Source: G963678095 sp963678095
GTDB lineage: Bacteria > Bacillota > Negativicutes > Selenomonadales > Selenomonadaceae
NCBI GenBank assembly: GCA_963678095.2
Contig: OY782746.1
Span: 1,922,001 to 1,986,000 of the forward strand
Length of the DNA stretch: 64,000 nt
Direction of reading: 5' to 3'
Each line of letters opens with the position of its first letter. Position 1 is the stretch's first letter. The position numbers and the translations under genes were made by a program. The notes beneath the pieces were generated by a model. The model worked only from the letters and a program-made list of their open reading frames with translations. It was not told the origin of the DNA and made no database searches. Of the stretch, positions 1 to 7,428 are shown in pieces.

Positions 1-716
1 TAATCACCCATAAGGCTCTTTGTGCCAAGCTGCCGTTTATGAGTCCGTTGATTTTTCCGCGATTTTCAATTTTGGATCCCGAGTATACCTATACTCTGCC
101 CCCACGTCAGATCGGCAATGGAGTTGTCGATGCTTTTGTCCATGTAATGGAGCAGTATCTGACCTATCCGGCCGGCGGCAAGCTTCAGGACCGGTTTGCC
201 GAAGGTCTGCTGCTGACGCTGATTGAAGATGGCCCTGAGGCGCTGAAACAGCCTGAAAATTATGAGGTGAGGGCCAATATCATGTGGAGTGCAACCATGG
301 CGCTCAATGGTCTGATTGGCAGCGGGGTACCGCAGGACTGGTCGACGCATATGATCGGGCATGAGATCACGGCTATCTATGGGCTGGATCATGCGCAGAG
401 CCTGGCAGTTGTGCTGCCTTCCATGCTCGAGGTCATGCAGGCAGGAAAAAGAGAAAAATTGTTGCAATATGGCGAGCGTGTCTGGCAGCTTGCGGCGGGA
501 ACAGAACAGCAGCGGATCGATGCTGCGATTGCCTGCACCCGGACGTTCTTTGAGACAATGGGACTGGCGACGAAACTCGAGGCTTATGGCGTAGGGACAG
601 AGGCTGTTGAGGCCGTTGCGGACAGCCTTGAAGCGCACGGAATGACAAAACTCGGTGAGACGGGAGCGGTGACGCAGGCGATCGTTCGTCAGGTGTTAGA
701 AAAAAGCATCCGCTAG
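1..716 (+). CDS. yqhD: YqhD-type NADPH-dependent alcohol dehydrogenase, 3' part
   Basis: Iron-type alcohol dehydrogenase that reduces aldehydes to alcohols in the cytoplasm. The frame is open from base 3 to the TAG at 714-716, so the 5' end lies outside the window; the family is about 387 residues and roughly the C-terminal 237 are present. The metal-binding region is visible: NGVVDAFVHVMEQ supplies an Asp and a His, and GHEITAIYGLDHAQ supplies two more His. LDPEYTYTLPPRQ and VPQDWSTHM are strong YqhD-subgroup signatures. An internal ATG at 39 is not the start. No terminator separates it from the nitroreductase 40 bases downstream, so co-transcription is plausible. Confidence 0.93.
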   Translation, partial: ITHKALCAKLPFMSPLIFPRFSILDPEYTYTLPPRQIGNGVVDAFVHVMEQYLTYPAGGKLQDRFAEGLLLTLIEDGPEALKQPENYEVRANIMWSATMALNGLIGSGVPQDWSTHMIGHEITAIYGLDHAQSLAVVLPSMLEVMQAGKREKLLQYGERVWQLAAGTEQQRIDAAIACTRTFFETMGLATKLEAYGVGTEAVEAVADSLEAHGMTKLGETGAVTQAIVRQVLEKSIR

Positions 717-756
717 AAATCATGAATGAGATCAAATGCAGAAAGGATGAGCTGTT

Positions 757-1572
757 TTGGGAATTATCGAGATAAATCAGGAGGCCTGTATCCGTTGTGG
801 CCGCTGTGCTGACGTGTGTCCGACAGGGCTTGTTGTGATGAGTGATGAAGGACCGGTAGAGCGTGATAGTATTTGTATGGCCTGTGGACATTGTGTTGCT
901 GTATGTCCCACGGCGGCACTTGACAATACGCAGGCACCACTGGCCGGACAACAACCCATTGACAGAACGCTGCTGCCGGACGAAATCCAGGCGGAACAGT
1001 TCCTGCGGGCCCGGCGATCCGTGCGCTGCTATAAAGCAGAAACGGTGGCGAGAGAAAAAATTATGCGGCTACTGGATATTGCCCGGCTCGCCCCAAGTGG
1101 CGGCAATACGCAGGGGGTATCTTATCACGTTGTCGATGATCAAGCGCTTTTGCGCGAGCTTACGGCACGAACCGTTGACTGGATGGAGGTTCAGATAAAG
1201 GCAGGCAATGCCCACGGGGCGTATTATGCCGGGATGGTTGCTGCCTATCGTGAACAGGGGCGGGATGTCGTATTGCGCGATGCCCCTTGTCTGATTATTG
1301 CCCTGACGCCACGCACCTTCCAGCCGCGCGGCCGTGACAATACCCATTTTTCCCTGGCGTATGCGGAACTGATGGCGCCGGCATTGGGGCTGGGAACCTG
1401 TTGGGGCGGAATTTTTGAAGCCTGTGCGGCTTCCGGCTGGAAGCCATTGCTGTCGCTGCTGTCGATTTCCGAGGATATGCTGGTCAGCGGGGCTTTAATG
1501 GTCGGGATACCCCGCTATACGTATCAGCGGCTGGTGGAACGAAAACCACTACAGGTCAGCTGGCAGTCATAA
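757..1572 (+). CDS. Ferredoxin-nitroreductase fusion protein
   Basis: A 271-residue protein with an N-terminal two-[4Fe-4S] ferredoxin domain (CIRCGRCADVCP at residues 11-22, CMACGHCVAVCP at 40-51) joined to an FMN nitroreductase domain (RRSVRCYK and LAPSGGNTQG near residues 87-125). Such fusions are common in anaerobes and are thought to pass electrons from reduced ferredoxin to FMN for reduction of nitro or other unsaturated compounds; the substrate is not visible. The start is TTG at 757, supported by AAAGGATG 7 bases upstream. It follows the yqhD-like gene by 40 bases and ends before a strong terminator, suggesting a two-gene unit. Confidence 0.9.
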   Translation: MGIIEINQEACIRCGRCADVCPTGLVVMSDEGPVERDSICMACGHCVAVCPTAALDNTQAPLAGQQPIDRTLLPDEIQAEQFLRARRSVRCYKAETVAREKIMRLLDIARLAPSGGNTQGVSYHVVDDQALLRELTARTVDWMEVQIKAGNAHGAYYAGMVAAYREQGRDVVLRDAPCLIIALTPRTFQPRGRDNTHFSLAYAELMAPALGLGTCWGGIFEACAASGWKPLLSLLSISEDMLVSGALMVGIPRYTYQRLVERKPLQVSWQS

Positions 1573-1580
1573 CGTAAAAA

Positions 1581-1616
1581 TAACCAGAAGCGAAACGGCT
1601 TCTGGTTATTTTTTTT
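1581..1616 (+). terminator. Rho-independent terminator
   Basis: Perfect 11-bp stem (1581-1591 with 1598-1608), 6-base loop, followed by a T-rich tail. It closes the yqhD/nitroreductase unit before gltX. Confidence 0.9.
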
Positions 1617-1679
1617 AGGCAGCAATATGGATTTTTTTGTAAGAGAATAAACGAGCCGGCAATTCATTGGCGGATTGTG

Positions 1680-1688
1680 TGCTATAAT
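1680..1688 (+). promoter_or_regulatory. Extended -10 promoter of gltX
   Basis: TGCTATAAT is a textbook extended -10 (TGnTATAAT) 29 bases upstream of the gltX start. No good -35 is visible at 17 bases, as often seen with extended -10 promoters. Confidence 0.6.
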
Positions 1689-1717
1689 GAACCTATCTTG
1701 GGTAGGAGGCGTTTATT

Positions 1718-3187
1718 TTGAATGAAATCAGAGTGAGATTTGCTCCGAGTCCGACGGGGTATCTGCATATTGGAGGAGCCAGGACAGCTTTGTTCAACTG
1801 GCTGTTTGCCCGCAGTCAGGGTGGCAGGCTCATTTTGCGAATAGAGGACACAGATCGGGAGCGGCTCAAAGCGGATTCGGCCGCTCAGATTTTGACGAGC
1901 TTGAAATGGCTTGGCATCACCTGGGATGAGGGCCCGGAAATCGGCGGGGAATACGGACCGTATTGCCAGTCGGAACGGCTCGAAATTTACCAGCAAGAGG
2001 CCCAGCGGTTGGTTGCTGAAGGAAAGGCCTATTATTGTTTCTGTACGACGGAGCGGCTTAATGCACTGCACGAAGAGCAGCAGGCCGGACAGCTGGCATT
2101 TCGCTACGATGGCTGTTGCCGCAACCTTGATCCGGCAGTGGCCAGAGAAAGAATTGCCGCCGGGGAAGCAGCTGTAATTCGCCTGAAAATTCCTGCCAGC
2201 GGAGAAATCCGGGTACAGGATGAAATCCGGGGACGGGTAAAATTTTCGCTCGATCAGCTCGATGATTTGATCATCATGAAATCAAATGGAATCCCGGCGT
2301 ATAATTTTGCCTGCGTCGTCGATGACCATTTGATGCGGATCAGTCATGTCATTCGGGCGGAAGAACATCTGCCGAACACGCCTAAGCAATTGCTGCTTTA
2401 TCAGGCTTTGGGCTATCCGGAACCGGTATTTGCCCATCTGTCGATGATTCTGGCACCGGATCGCAGTAAGCTTAGCAAACGCCATGGAGCAACTTCGGTC
2501 GAGGAATTCCGGGCGCAGGGATTTTTGGCACCGGCTATCGTCAATTATCTGACCCTTCTTGGCTGGTCGCCGGGCGGCGAAGAGGAAATACTGACGATGG
2601 AGCAGGCGGTAGAGCTGTTTGATCTGGGAAAGGTTGCAAAAAAAGCGGCAATTTATGACACAAAGAAGCTGGCCTGGATCAATAGTCAGTATATGAATGC
2701 CTTGCCGCTGGAAGAGGTTGCAATGGCTGCACTGCCGTTTTTGGCAGCAGCCGGAATCTCAGCAGAGCAAGCAAAAGAGAATTGGGAAAAGTTCGTAGCG
2801 ATTGTCAGCTTGCTGCGCAGCCGGGCTAAAACGCTGGTAGAGCTGGCCGACGGCGCGACCTATTTTTTTAACGCGGTCACTGGCTATGAGGAAAAGGGCT
2901 GGCGCAAACATTTTACAAAAGAAAATACCGCCTCTTTGCTGCGTGAGAGCCGGCAATGTCTGGCGGCAGTGGAAACTTTCACCGAGGCCGAAACAGAAAC
3001 AGCTTACGGTCAATTGGCCCAAAAGCTTGAGGTGAAAATTGGTGAACTGATTCATCCGGCGAGGCTGGCCCTGACCGGACGGACGGCCAGTCCGGGATTG
3101 TTTGAGGTTATGGCGCTTTTAGGGCGCAGGGTTTGCCTCGAACGCTTTGATCAGGCTATGGCCTGGATTGAGCAGCTGCCGGAATAA
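1718..3187 (+). CDS. gltX: Glutamyl-tRNA synthetase
   Basis: Class I aminoacyl-tRNA synthetase that charges tRNA-Glu. The 489-residue length is normal. The HIGH motif appears as HIGG at residues 17-20 after PSPTGYL, and the KMSKS loop as KLSKR at 251-255. The start is TTG at 1718 with TAGGAGG 8 bases upstream; the nearby ATG is out of frame. Whether the enzyme also misacylates tRNA-Gln (non-discriminating type) cannot be decided here; no glnS or gatCAB is in the window. A tRNA-Glu gene with its own promoter lies 92 bases downstream. Confidence 0.97.
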   Translation: MNEIRVRFAPSPTGYLHIGGARTALFNWLFARSQGGRLILRIEDTDRERLKADSAAQILTSLKWLGITWDEGPEIGGEYGPYCQSERLEIYQQEAQRLVAEGKAYYCFCTTERLNALHEEQQAGQLAFRYDGCCRNLDPAVARERIAAGEAAVIRLKIPASGEIRVQDEIRGRVKFSLDQLDDLIIMKSNGIPAYNFACVVDDHLMRISHVIRAEEHLPNTPKQLLLYQALGYPEPVFAHLSMILAPDRSKLSKRHGATSVEEFRAQGFLAPAIVNYLTLLGWSPGGEEEILTMEQAVELFDLGKVAKKAAIYDTKKLAWINSQYMNALPLEEVAMAALPFLAAAGISAEQAKENWEKFVAIVSLLRSRAKTLVELADGATYFFNAVTGYEEKGWRKHFTKENTASLLRESRQCLAAVETFTEAETETAYGQLAQKLEVKIGELIHPARLALTGRTASPGLFEVMALLGRRVCLERFDQAMAWIEQLPE

Positions 3188-3201
3188 CCTGGACTGGGTT
3201 C

Positions 3202-3230
3202 TTGCATTTTTTGGGAAAAAGAGTTATGAT
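3202..3230 (+). promoter_or_regulatory. Promoter of tRNA-Glu
   Basis: TTGCAT (3202-3207) and TATGAT (3225-3230) are separated by exactly 17 bases. The expected start near 3237 leaves a 5' leader of about 40 bases for processing. Confidence 0.7.
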
Positions 3231-3278
3231 GTACAGGAAGCCGCCGCCGCTGTAATGGCGGAGATATGCTTTGGACAT

Positions 3279-3353
3279 GGCCCTATGGTCGAGTGGTCAA
3301 GACGCTGCCCTCTCAAGGCGGAAGCAGGGGTTCAAATCCCCTTAGGGCTACCA
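3279..3353 (+). tRNA. tRNA-Glu(CTC)
   Basis: Complete cloverleaf: acceptor 3279-3285 with 3343-3349 (first pair G-U), anticodon stem CTGCC/GGCGG around the loop CTCTCAA giving anticodon CTC, T arm AGGGG-TTCAAAT-CCCCT, discriminator A and an encoded CCA. Anticodon CTC reads the Glu codon GAG. It stands alone directly downstream of gltX. Confidence 0.95.
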
Positions 3354-3398
3354 TTTATAAAATTGGTGTTTAAAAAAATATATTGCCGCTATGGCGGT

Positions 3399-3440
3399 AA
3401 CAAAAAGAAGACCCTGCGCGTGCAGGGTCTTCTTTTTGTT
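3399..3440. terminator. Bidirectional terminator between tRNA-Glu and the convergent gene
   Basis: Perfect 19-bp stem with a 4-base loop (GCGT). A-rich and T-rich flanks let it work in both directions for the tRNA (plus) and the secreted protein gene (minus). Confidence 0.9.
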
Positions 3441-3483
3441 GTGCTGCCGGTCGATCAAAGGCAGCGGCAAGCAGTATAGCCAG

Positions 3484-4041
3484 TTAATTTATGGCAACAT
3501 TTTCGACGGTGATCGCAAAGGTATAATAGAAAGTTTCACCGTTGATTTCTAATGGAAGAAAAATTTTCCGGCTGCTGCCGATGAGTTTTTTAGCTTCCTG
3601 GTACGTTCGGGGATACAGGTAGGTGGTATAGACCCGGGCAAGACCGCCAACGGATAGAGCGTCATCCGAGCAGAAAATAGCTTCGGCGACAAAGGCCTGT
3701 GGGGGGATGGTTGTCGGGCTTAAACCCTCTGGCTGTGTGCCGGTCAGTGCCGGTGTAGCCGAGCGGCCAACGCGATGCGATCTGCCGTCTGGATCGATGA
3801 TGGCTGCCTGAGACCAGTCAATTTTGATCGGCTGACCGGTCTTGTTGGTCAGTTCAAAGGGGTATTCATAATAGTTGCCTTTTGGCTTGAGGGTAAAGAC
3901 GATGGCGATCCGGTCGTCTTCAAAGCGAAGTTCTTCGCTGTAGGCCGGTTCGGTCAGGGAAAAGGTGTACCGCGGTGAGGCGGCGGCAGTGCTGGCCAGC
4001 AGCAGTGTCAGAAGAAAAAAGAGCAGAAATTTTTTCCACAC
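3484..4041 (-). CDS. Secreted protein of unknown function
   Basis: A 185-residue protein I do not recognise. Residues 1-22 form a clear signal peptide (positive start, hydrophobic core, small residues ending in AAAS) with no lipobox, so it should be exported. The mature part is rich in beta-prone segments. The start is GTG at 4041, with AGGAGG 8 bases upstream. It follows the aminotransferase by only 15 bases and probably shares its transcript, although the two functions show no obvious link. Confidence 0.8.
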   Translation of the reverse strand: MWKKFLLFFLLTLLLASTAAASPRYTFSLTEPAYSEELRFEDDRIAIVFTLKPKGNYYEYPFELTNKTGQPIKIDWSQAAIIDPDGRSHRVGRSATPALTGTQPEGLSPTTIPPQAFVAEAIFCSDDALSVGGLARVYTTYLYPRTYQEAKKLIGSSRKIFLPLEINGETFYYTFAITVENVAIN

Positions 4042-4056
4042 AACAAAGACCTCCTG

Positions 4057-5232
4057 TTAATTTTTTTGCTGTAAAATGCCACTGTGCTTGACGGCTTTGA
4101 CGGCCTGCTGAATGCGCGCTTCCTCCTGAACCAGGGCGAAACGGACGTAGCCCTCGCCCGAGGGGCCAAAGGCCTTGCCGGGAGTAACCATGACACCGGC
4201 TTTGTCAATCAAATCCAGAACAAAGGTCTCGGAATCTGTATAGGGGGCCGGGATCGGTGCCCAGACAAACATGGTCGCGGGTGGACGGTCTATCTGCCAG
4301 CCGATGGCGGTAAAGCCGTCACACAGGGCATTGCGGCGACGCTGATAGGCTGCCTGCGTAGCGGCAACGCAGGCTTGTTCTCCGGTGATGGCAGCAATGG
4401 CAGCCTGCTGCAGCGGCAAAAACATGCCATAGTCCATATTGGATTTGAGGGTCTTGAGGGCTGCAACAACCTCGGGATTTCCCAGGCAAAAGCCAATGCG
4501 GGCACCGGCGAGACCGTACGTCTTGGAGAGCGAATTAAATTCGACTCCAACGTCGGCTGCTCCGGGGTGGGACAGAAAGCTGCCACAGAAATTATTGTCG
4601 AAGACCAGATCGCTATACGCATTATCGTGCAGAATCAAAATCGCATACTTTCTGGCAAAGGCGATCAGCTCGCGGTAGAAGGAATCAGGGGCTATGGCCG
4701 TTGTCGGATTATTGGGATAAGAGAGGATCATAAATTTAGCCCGCCGGGCAATTGCCTCGGGAATGGCAGTCAGATCGATCAGATACTGATTTTCTTTTTT
4801 TTGTGGCATATAGTAAATCTCGGCACCGGCAAGACGCGGACCATCGGCAAATACTGGATAGCAGGGATCGGGAACGAGCACGAGATCGCCCTCGTCAATA
4901 AGGGCCAGGGAGATATGGGCCAGCCCTTCCTGGGAACCGAGCAGGGAACATATCTGTGTTTCGGGGTCGAGCGCAACTTTATAGCGTTTTTGATACCAGC
5001 GGCTGACCGCTGTCAGCAGGGCGGTTTGATCCTGTAGTGCATAAAGATAATTTTTTTTATCGGCAGCACTGCTGCACAGGGCCTCGATTACGTGCTGTGG
5101 CGGCGCAATATTGGGAGCACCAATGCTGAGATCAATAATATCGAGTCCCTGTTGCTGCTTTTGTTGTTTAAGTTCGGCCAGTCTGGCAAAAATTCCTTTA
5201 CCGAACGGTGACATGCGTTTGGAAAGCTTCAT
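4057..5232 (-). CDS. Class I/II PLP-dependent aminotransferase
   Basis: A 391-residue fold-type I aminotransferase. The PLP-lysine lies in SLSKTYGLAGARIGF, the substrate/PLP contact YPNNPT is present, and the C-terminal FVRFALV-like segment (YVRFALVQ) carries the carboxylate-binding Arg. The N-terminus MKLSKRMSPFG and overall pattern resemble LL-diaminopimelate aminotransferase and related aspartate/alanine aminotransferases, but the substrate cannot be fixed from the sequence. GGAGGAGG precedes the ATG. It is the first gene of a likely two-gene unit with the secreted protein at 3484-4041. Confidence 0.85.
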   Translation of the reverse strand: MKLSKRMSPFGKGIFARLAELKQQKQQQGLDIIDLSIGAPNIAPPQHVIEALCSSAADKKNYLYALQDQTALLTAVSRWYQKRYKVALDPETQICSLLGSQEGLAHISLALIDEGDLVLVPDPCYPVFADGPRLAGAEIYYMPQKKENQYLIDLTAIPEAIARRAKFMILSYPNNPTTAIAPDSFYRELIAFARKYAILILHDNAYSDLVFDNNFCGSFLSHPGAADVGVEFNSLSKTYGLAGARIGFCLGNPEVVAALKTLKSNMDYGMFLPLQQAAIAAITGEQACVAATQAAYQRRRNALCDGFTAIGWQIDRPPATMFVWAPIPAPYTDSETFVLDLIDKAGVMVTPGKAFGPSGEGYVRFALVQEEARIQQAVKAVKHSGILQQKN

Positions 5233-5324
5233 AAACTTCGTCCTCCTCCAATCGGTTACGGTTGTGGTTGTTTACAAGATTACAATCTAATATACCATAT
5301 TATTGGAGAAAAATCATTTTGCTA

Positions 5325-5819
5325 TTAAAGTTTCAGCGTCATATCATACCAGACGGCTCCGCCGTGGCTTGAGGCAGACTGTCCGTTGTTTTCATAGCCG
5401 AATTTTTCATAATAGGGGATGAGATGCGCCTTACAGGTTAAAATGATATTTTCGCGGCCAGCTTGCCGGGCCAGCCCAATAAAGGCCTCCATGAGCTGAG
5501 CTCCAATACCCTGCTTCCAATAAGCTGGTGCGACATCAAGGCCGAAAATGGACTGGTTTTTTCCCTGTGGGCAATGATGCTCTGTGGAGAGAAACATTTC
5601 ATCGCGGATTACGGGACTGTCCGTACAGCAGCCGTTGATAAATCCGATCAGCAGGCCGTTATCATCCTCGGCGCCGAGAAATGATGAAGAAAATGCCCGC
5701 CACCGGTCCTTCAGAACCGTTGGCGAAGCAGCTTCAGCGGCGGGGAAGCATAGAGCTTCTATTTCTCCCAGGCGCGCAAGGTCCTCATCGGTGATTTTTC
5801 TGATTTTTATGCTTGTCAT
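5325..5819 (-). CDS. GNAT family N-acetyltransferase
   Basis: A GNAT-fold acetyltransferase using acetyl-CoA; substrate unknown. The acetyl-CoA pyrophosphate loop appears as LDVAPAYWKQGIGAQLM. The open frame extends upstream to 5876, but the ATG at 5819 (MTSIKIRK) has GAAGGGATGA in ribosome-binding position, giving 164 residues. It lies 92 bases upstream of the aminotransferase on the same strand and divergently from the symporter at 6003. Confidence 0.82.
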   Translation of the reverse strand: MTSIKIRKITDEDLARLGEIEALCFPAAEAASPTVLKDRWRAFSSSFLGAEDDNGLLIGFINGCCTDSPVIRDEMFLSTEHHCPQGKNQSIFGLDVAPAYWKQGIGAQLMEAFIGLARQAGRENIILTCKAHLIPYYEKFGYENNGQSASSHGGAVWYDMTLKL

Positions 5820-6002
5820 AGCGATCATCCCTTCAAAAATAAATGAATATAGCATTTTTTGCATTAAAAATAGCAATATTTAAATTTTAATTGCATATAA
5901 TGCCTGGTATACTGAAGAAAACAAAGCGAGGATTTCAACAGTATAGCATAAAATATGCTGCCGGCGGGGGCTTTGTATTTGTAAAAAGGAGACGAATTTA
6001 TA

Positions 6003-7283
6003 ATGAAATTTATGACGAAGGATTATGCCTTTACGTTCATTTTACTGGGAAGTGTAGCTGTCGGTGGGATTGCCGGAATGTTCTGGGGACCGGCAGTGGC
6101 CGTGGCAAAGCCGTTAGGCGATATATTTTTGAATCTGCTGTTTATGGTGCTTGTTCCAATGGTGTTTTTTGGGATTGCTTCTTCGCTTGCCTCGATGGGG
6201 GAGATGAAGCGTTTCGGCAAAATTATGGGCTGCGTTCTGCTGGTCTTTTGTGTTACCGGATTTATGGCAGCTATCCTGGGGGTTATGGTGACTGCCTGGT
6301 TTAATCCGGCCGCTGGCAGCAGTTATGCTTCGTTGCAGAGTATTTTTTCCGCTGGGGATATTGCTCCGCCGGCGCAGGCTCCGGGAACAGTAAGCCAGAT
6401 TGTAAATGCGTTTACGGTCACGGATTTCCCGCAGCTTCTGAGCAAATCGCATATTCTGCCGCTGATTGTGCTGGCGGCGCTGATCGGTACGGGAACGGCG
6501 ATGGCCGGCGAACAGGGCCGGGCGATGGCGGAATTTCTTGCCGCTGGCAATCTGGTAATGATGAAAGTCGTAAAGCTCATCATGTATTATGCCCCGATTG
6601 GGCTTGGCGCCTATTTTGCCAATGTCGTCGGCGAACTTGGGCCACAGATTCTTCAGGGGTATCTGCAGAGCTTTATGGCCTATTTGCTGTTAACGGTCCT
6701 GTATTACGGAATTTTTTTCAGCCTTTATGCATATGTAGCTGGCGGGCGCGGGGGAATCGGGGCTTTTTGGCGGGAGGCGATGCTGCCTTCGCTGACAGCG
6801 CTGGGAACTTGTTCCAGCGTGGCTTCAATTCCGGCCAATATCGTGGCCGCTGAAAAAATTGGTGTGCCCCGAGATATCGTTGATACGGTTATTCCCCTGG
6901 GGGCCAATATCCATAAGGATGGATCGGTCTTTGGCGGGGTGCTTAAAATTATGTTTTTGTTTGGCTTGTTTGGGCTGGATAATAGCAGTCTGGGAGCCTG
7001 CCTGGGAATTGTGGGGGTATCCTTTCTTGTCGGGGCGGTAATGGGAGGGATTCCCGGTGGCGGCATGATCGGTGAAATGCTGATTCTCAGCGTCTATGGG
7101 TTTCCGCCGGAAGCGTTGCCAATCATTGCCGTGATTAGCACGATTATCGATGCTCCGGCGACCGTGCTGAATTCCGTCGGCAATGTCGTCAGTTCCATGC
7201 TTGTTGCCCGCCTGGTAGAAGGAAAAAACTGGCTGGTGACTTCTCAGCCCAAGGGCGCTGACGTTGAATGCGTCAGGCTGTAG
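6003..7283 (+). CDS. Dicarboxylate/amino acid:cation symporter (DAACS family)
   Basis: A 426-residue membrane transporter of the GltP/DctA family, importing glutamate, aspartate or C4-dicarboxylates with protons or sodium. About eight hydrophobic segments and two re-entrant loops are visible. Family signatures include the Ser-rich hairpin TALGTCSSVASIPAN, VIPLGANIHKDGS, and a GGIPGGG loop. AAAAGGAG precedes the ATG by 11 bases. It is monocistronic, ending in a strong terminator. Confidence 0.92.
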   Translation: MKFMTKDYAFTFILLGSVAVGGIAGMFWGPAVAVAKPLGDIFLNLLFMVLVPMVFFGIASSLASMGEMKRFGKIMGCVLLVFCVTGFMAAILGVMVTAWFNPAAGSSYASLQSIFSAGDIAPPAQAPGTVSQIVNAFTVTDFPQLLSKSHILPLIVLAALIGTGTAMAGEQGRAMAEFLAAGNLVMMKVVKLIMYYAPIGLGAYFANVVGELGPQILQGYLQSFMAYLLLTVLYYGIFFSLYAYVAGGRGGIGAFWREAMLPSLTALGTCSSVASIPANIVAAEKIGVPRDIVDTVIPLGANIHKDGSVFGGVLKIMFLFGLFGLDNSSLGACLGIVGVSFLVGAVMGGIPGGGMIGEMLILSVYGFPPEALPIIAVISTIIDAPATVLNSVGNVVSSMLVARLVEGKNWLVTSQPKGADVECVRL

Positions 7284-7294
7284 GCCGGAAAAAC

Positions 7295-7346
7295 GAAAAT
7301 CAAACCAGCCGGTGGCAATTTTTGCTGCCAGCTGGTTTGATTTTTT
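7295..7346 (+). terminator. Rho-independent terminator
   Basis: Outer stem AAATCAAACCAGC with GCTGGTTTGATTT (7297-7309 with 7331-7343), an inner pairing, and a T-run to 7346. Confidence 0.88.
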
Positions 7347-7428
7347 ATCTCGTTTAAAAGGGTTTACGAGGCAGGATGCAGAAGTTTATGCGTATTGACT
7401 GGAGAAAAGATTAGCAGGAAAAGAGTGA

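Noticed and set aside
4084..5037. Long plus-strand ORF of 317 codons
   Set aside because: Lies antisense to the well-supported aminotransferase gene and matches no family.
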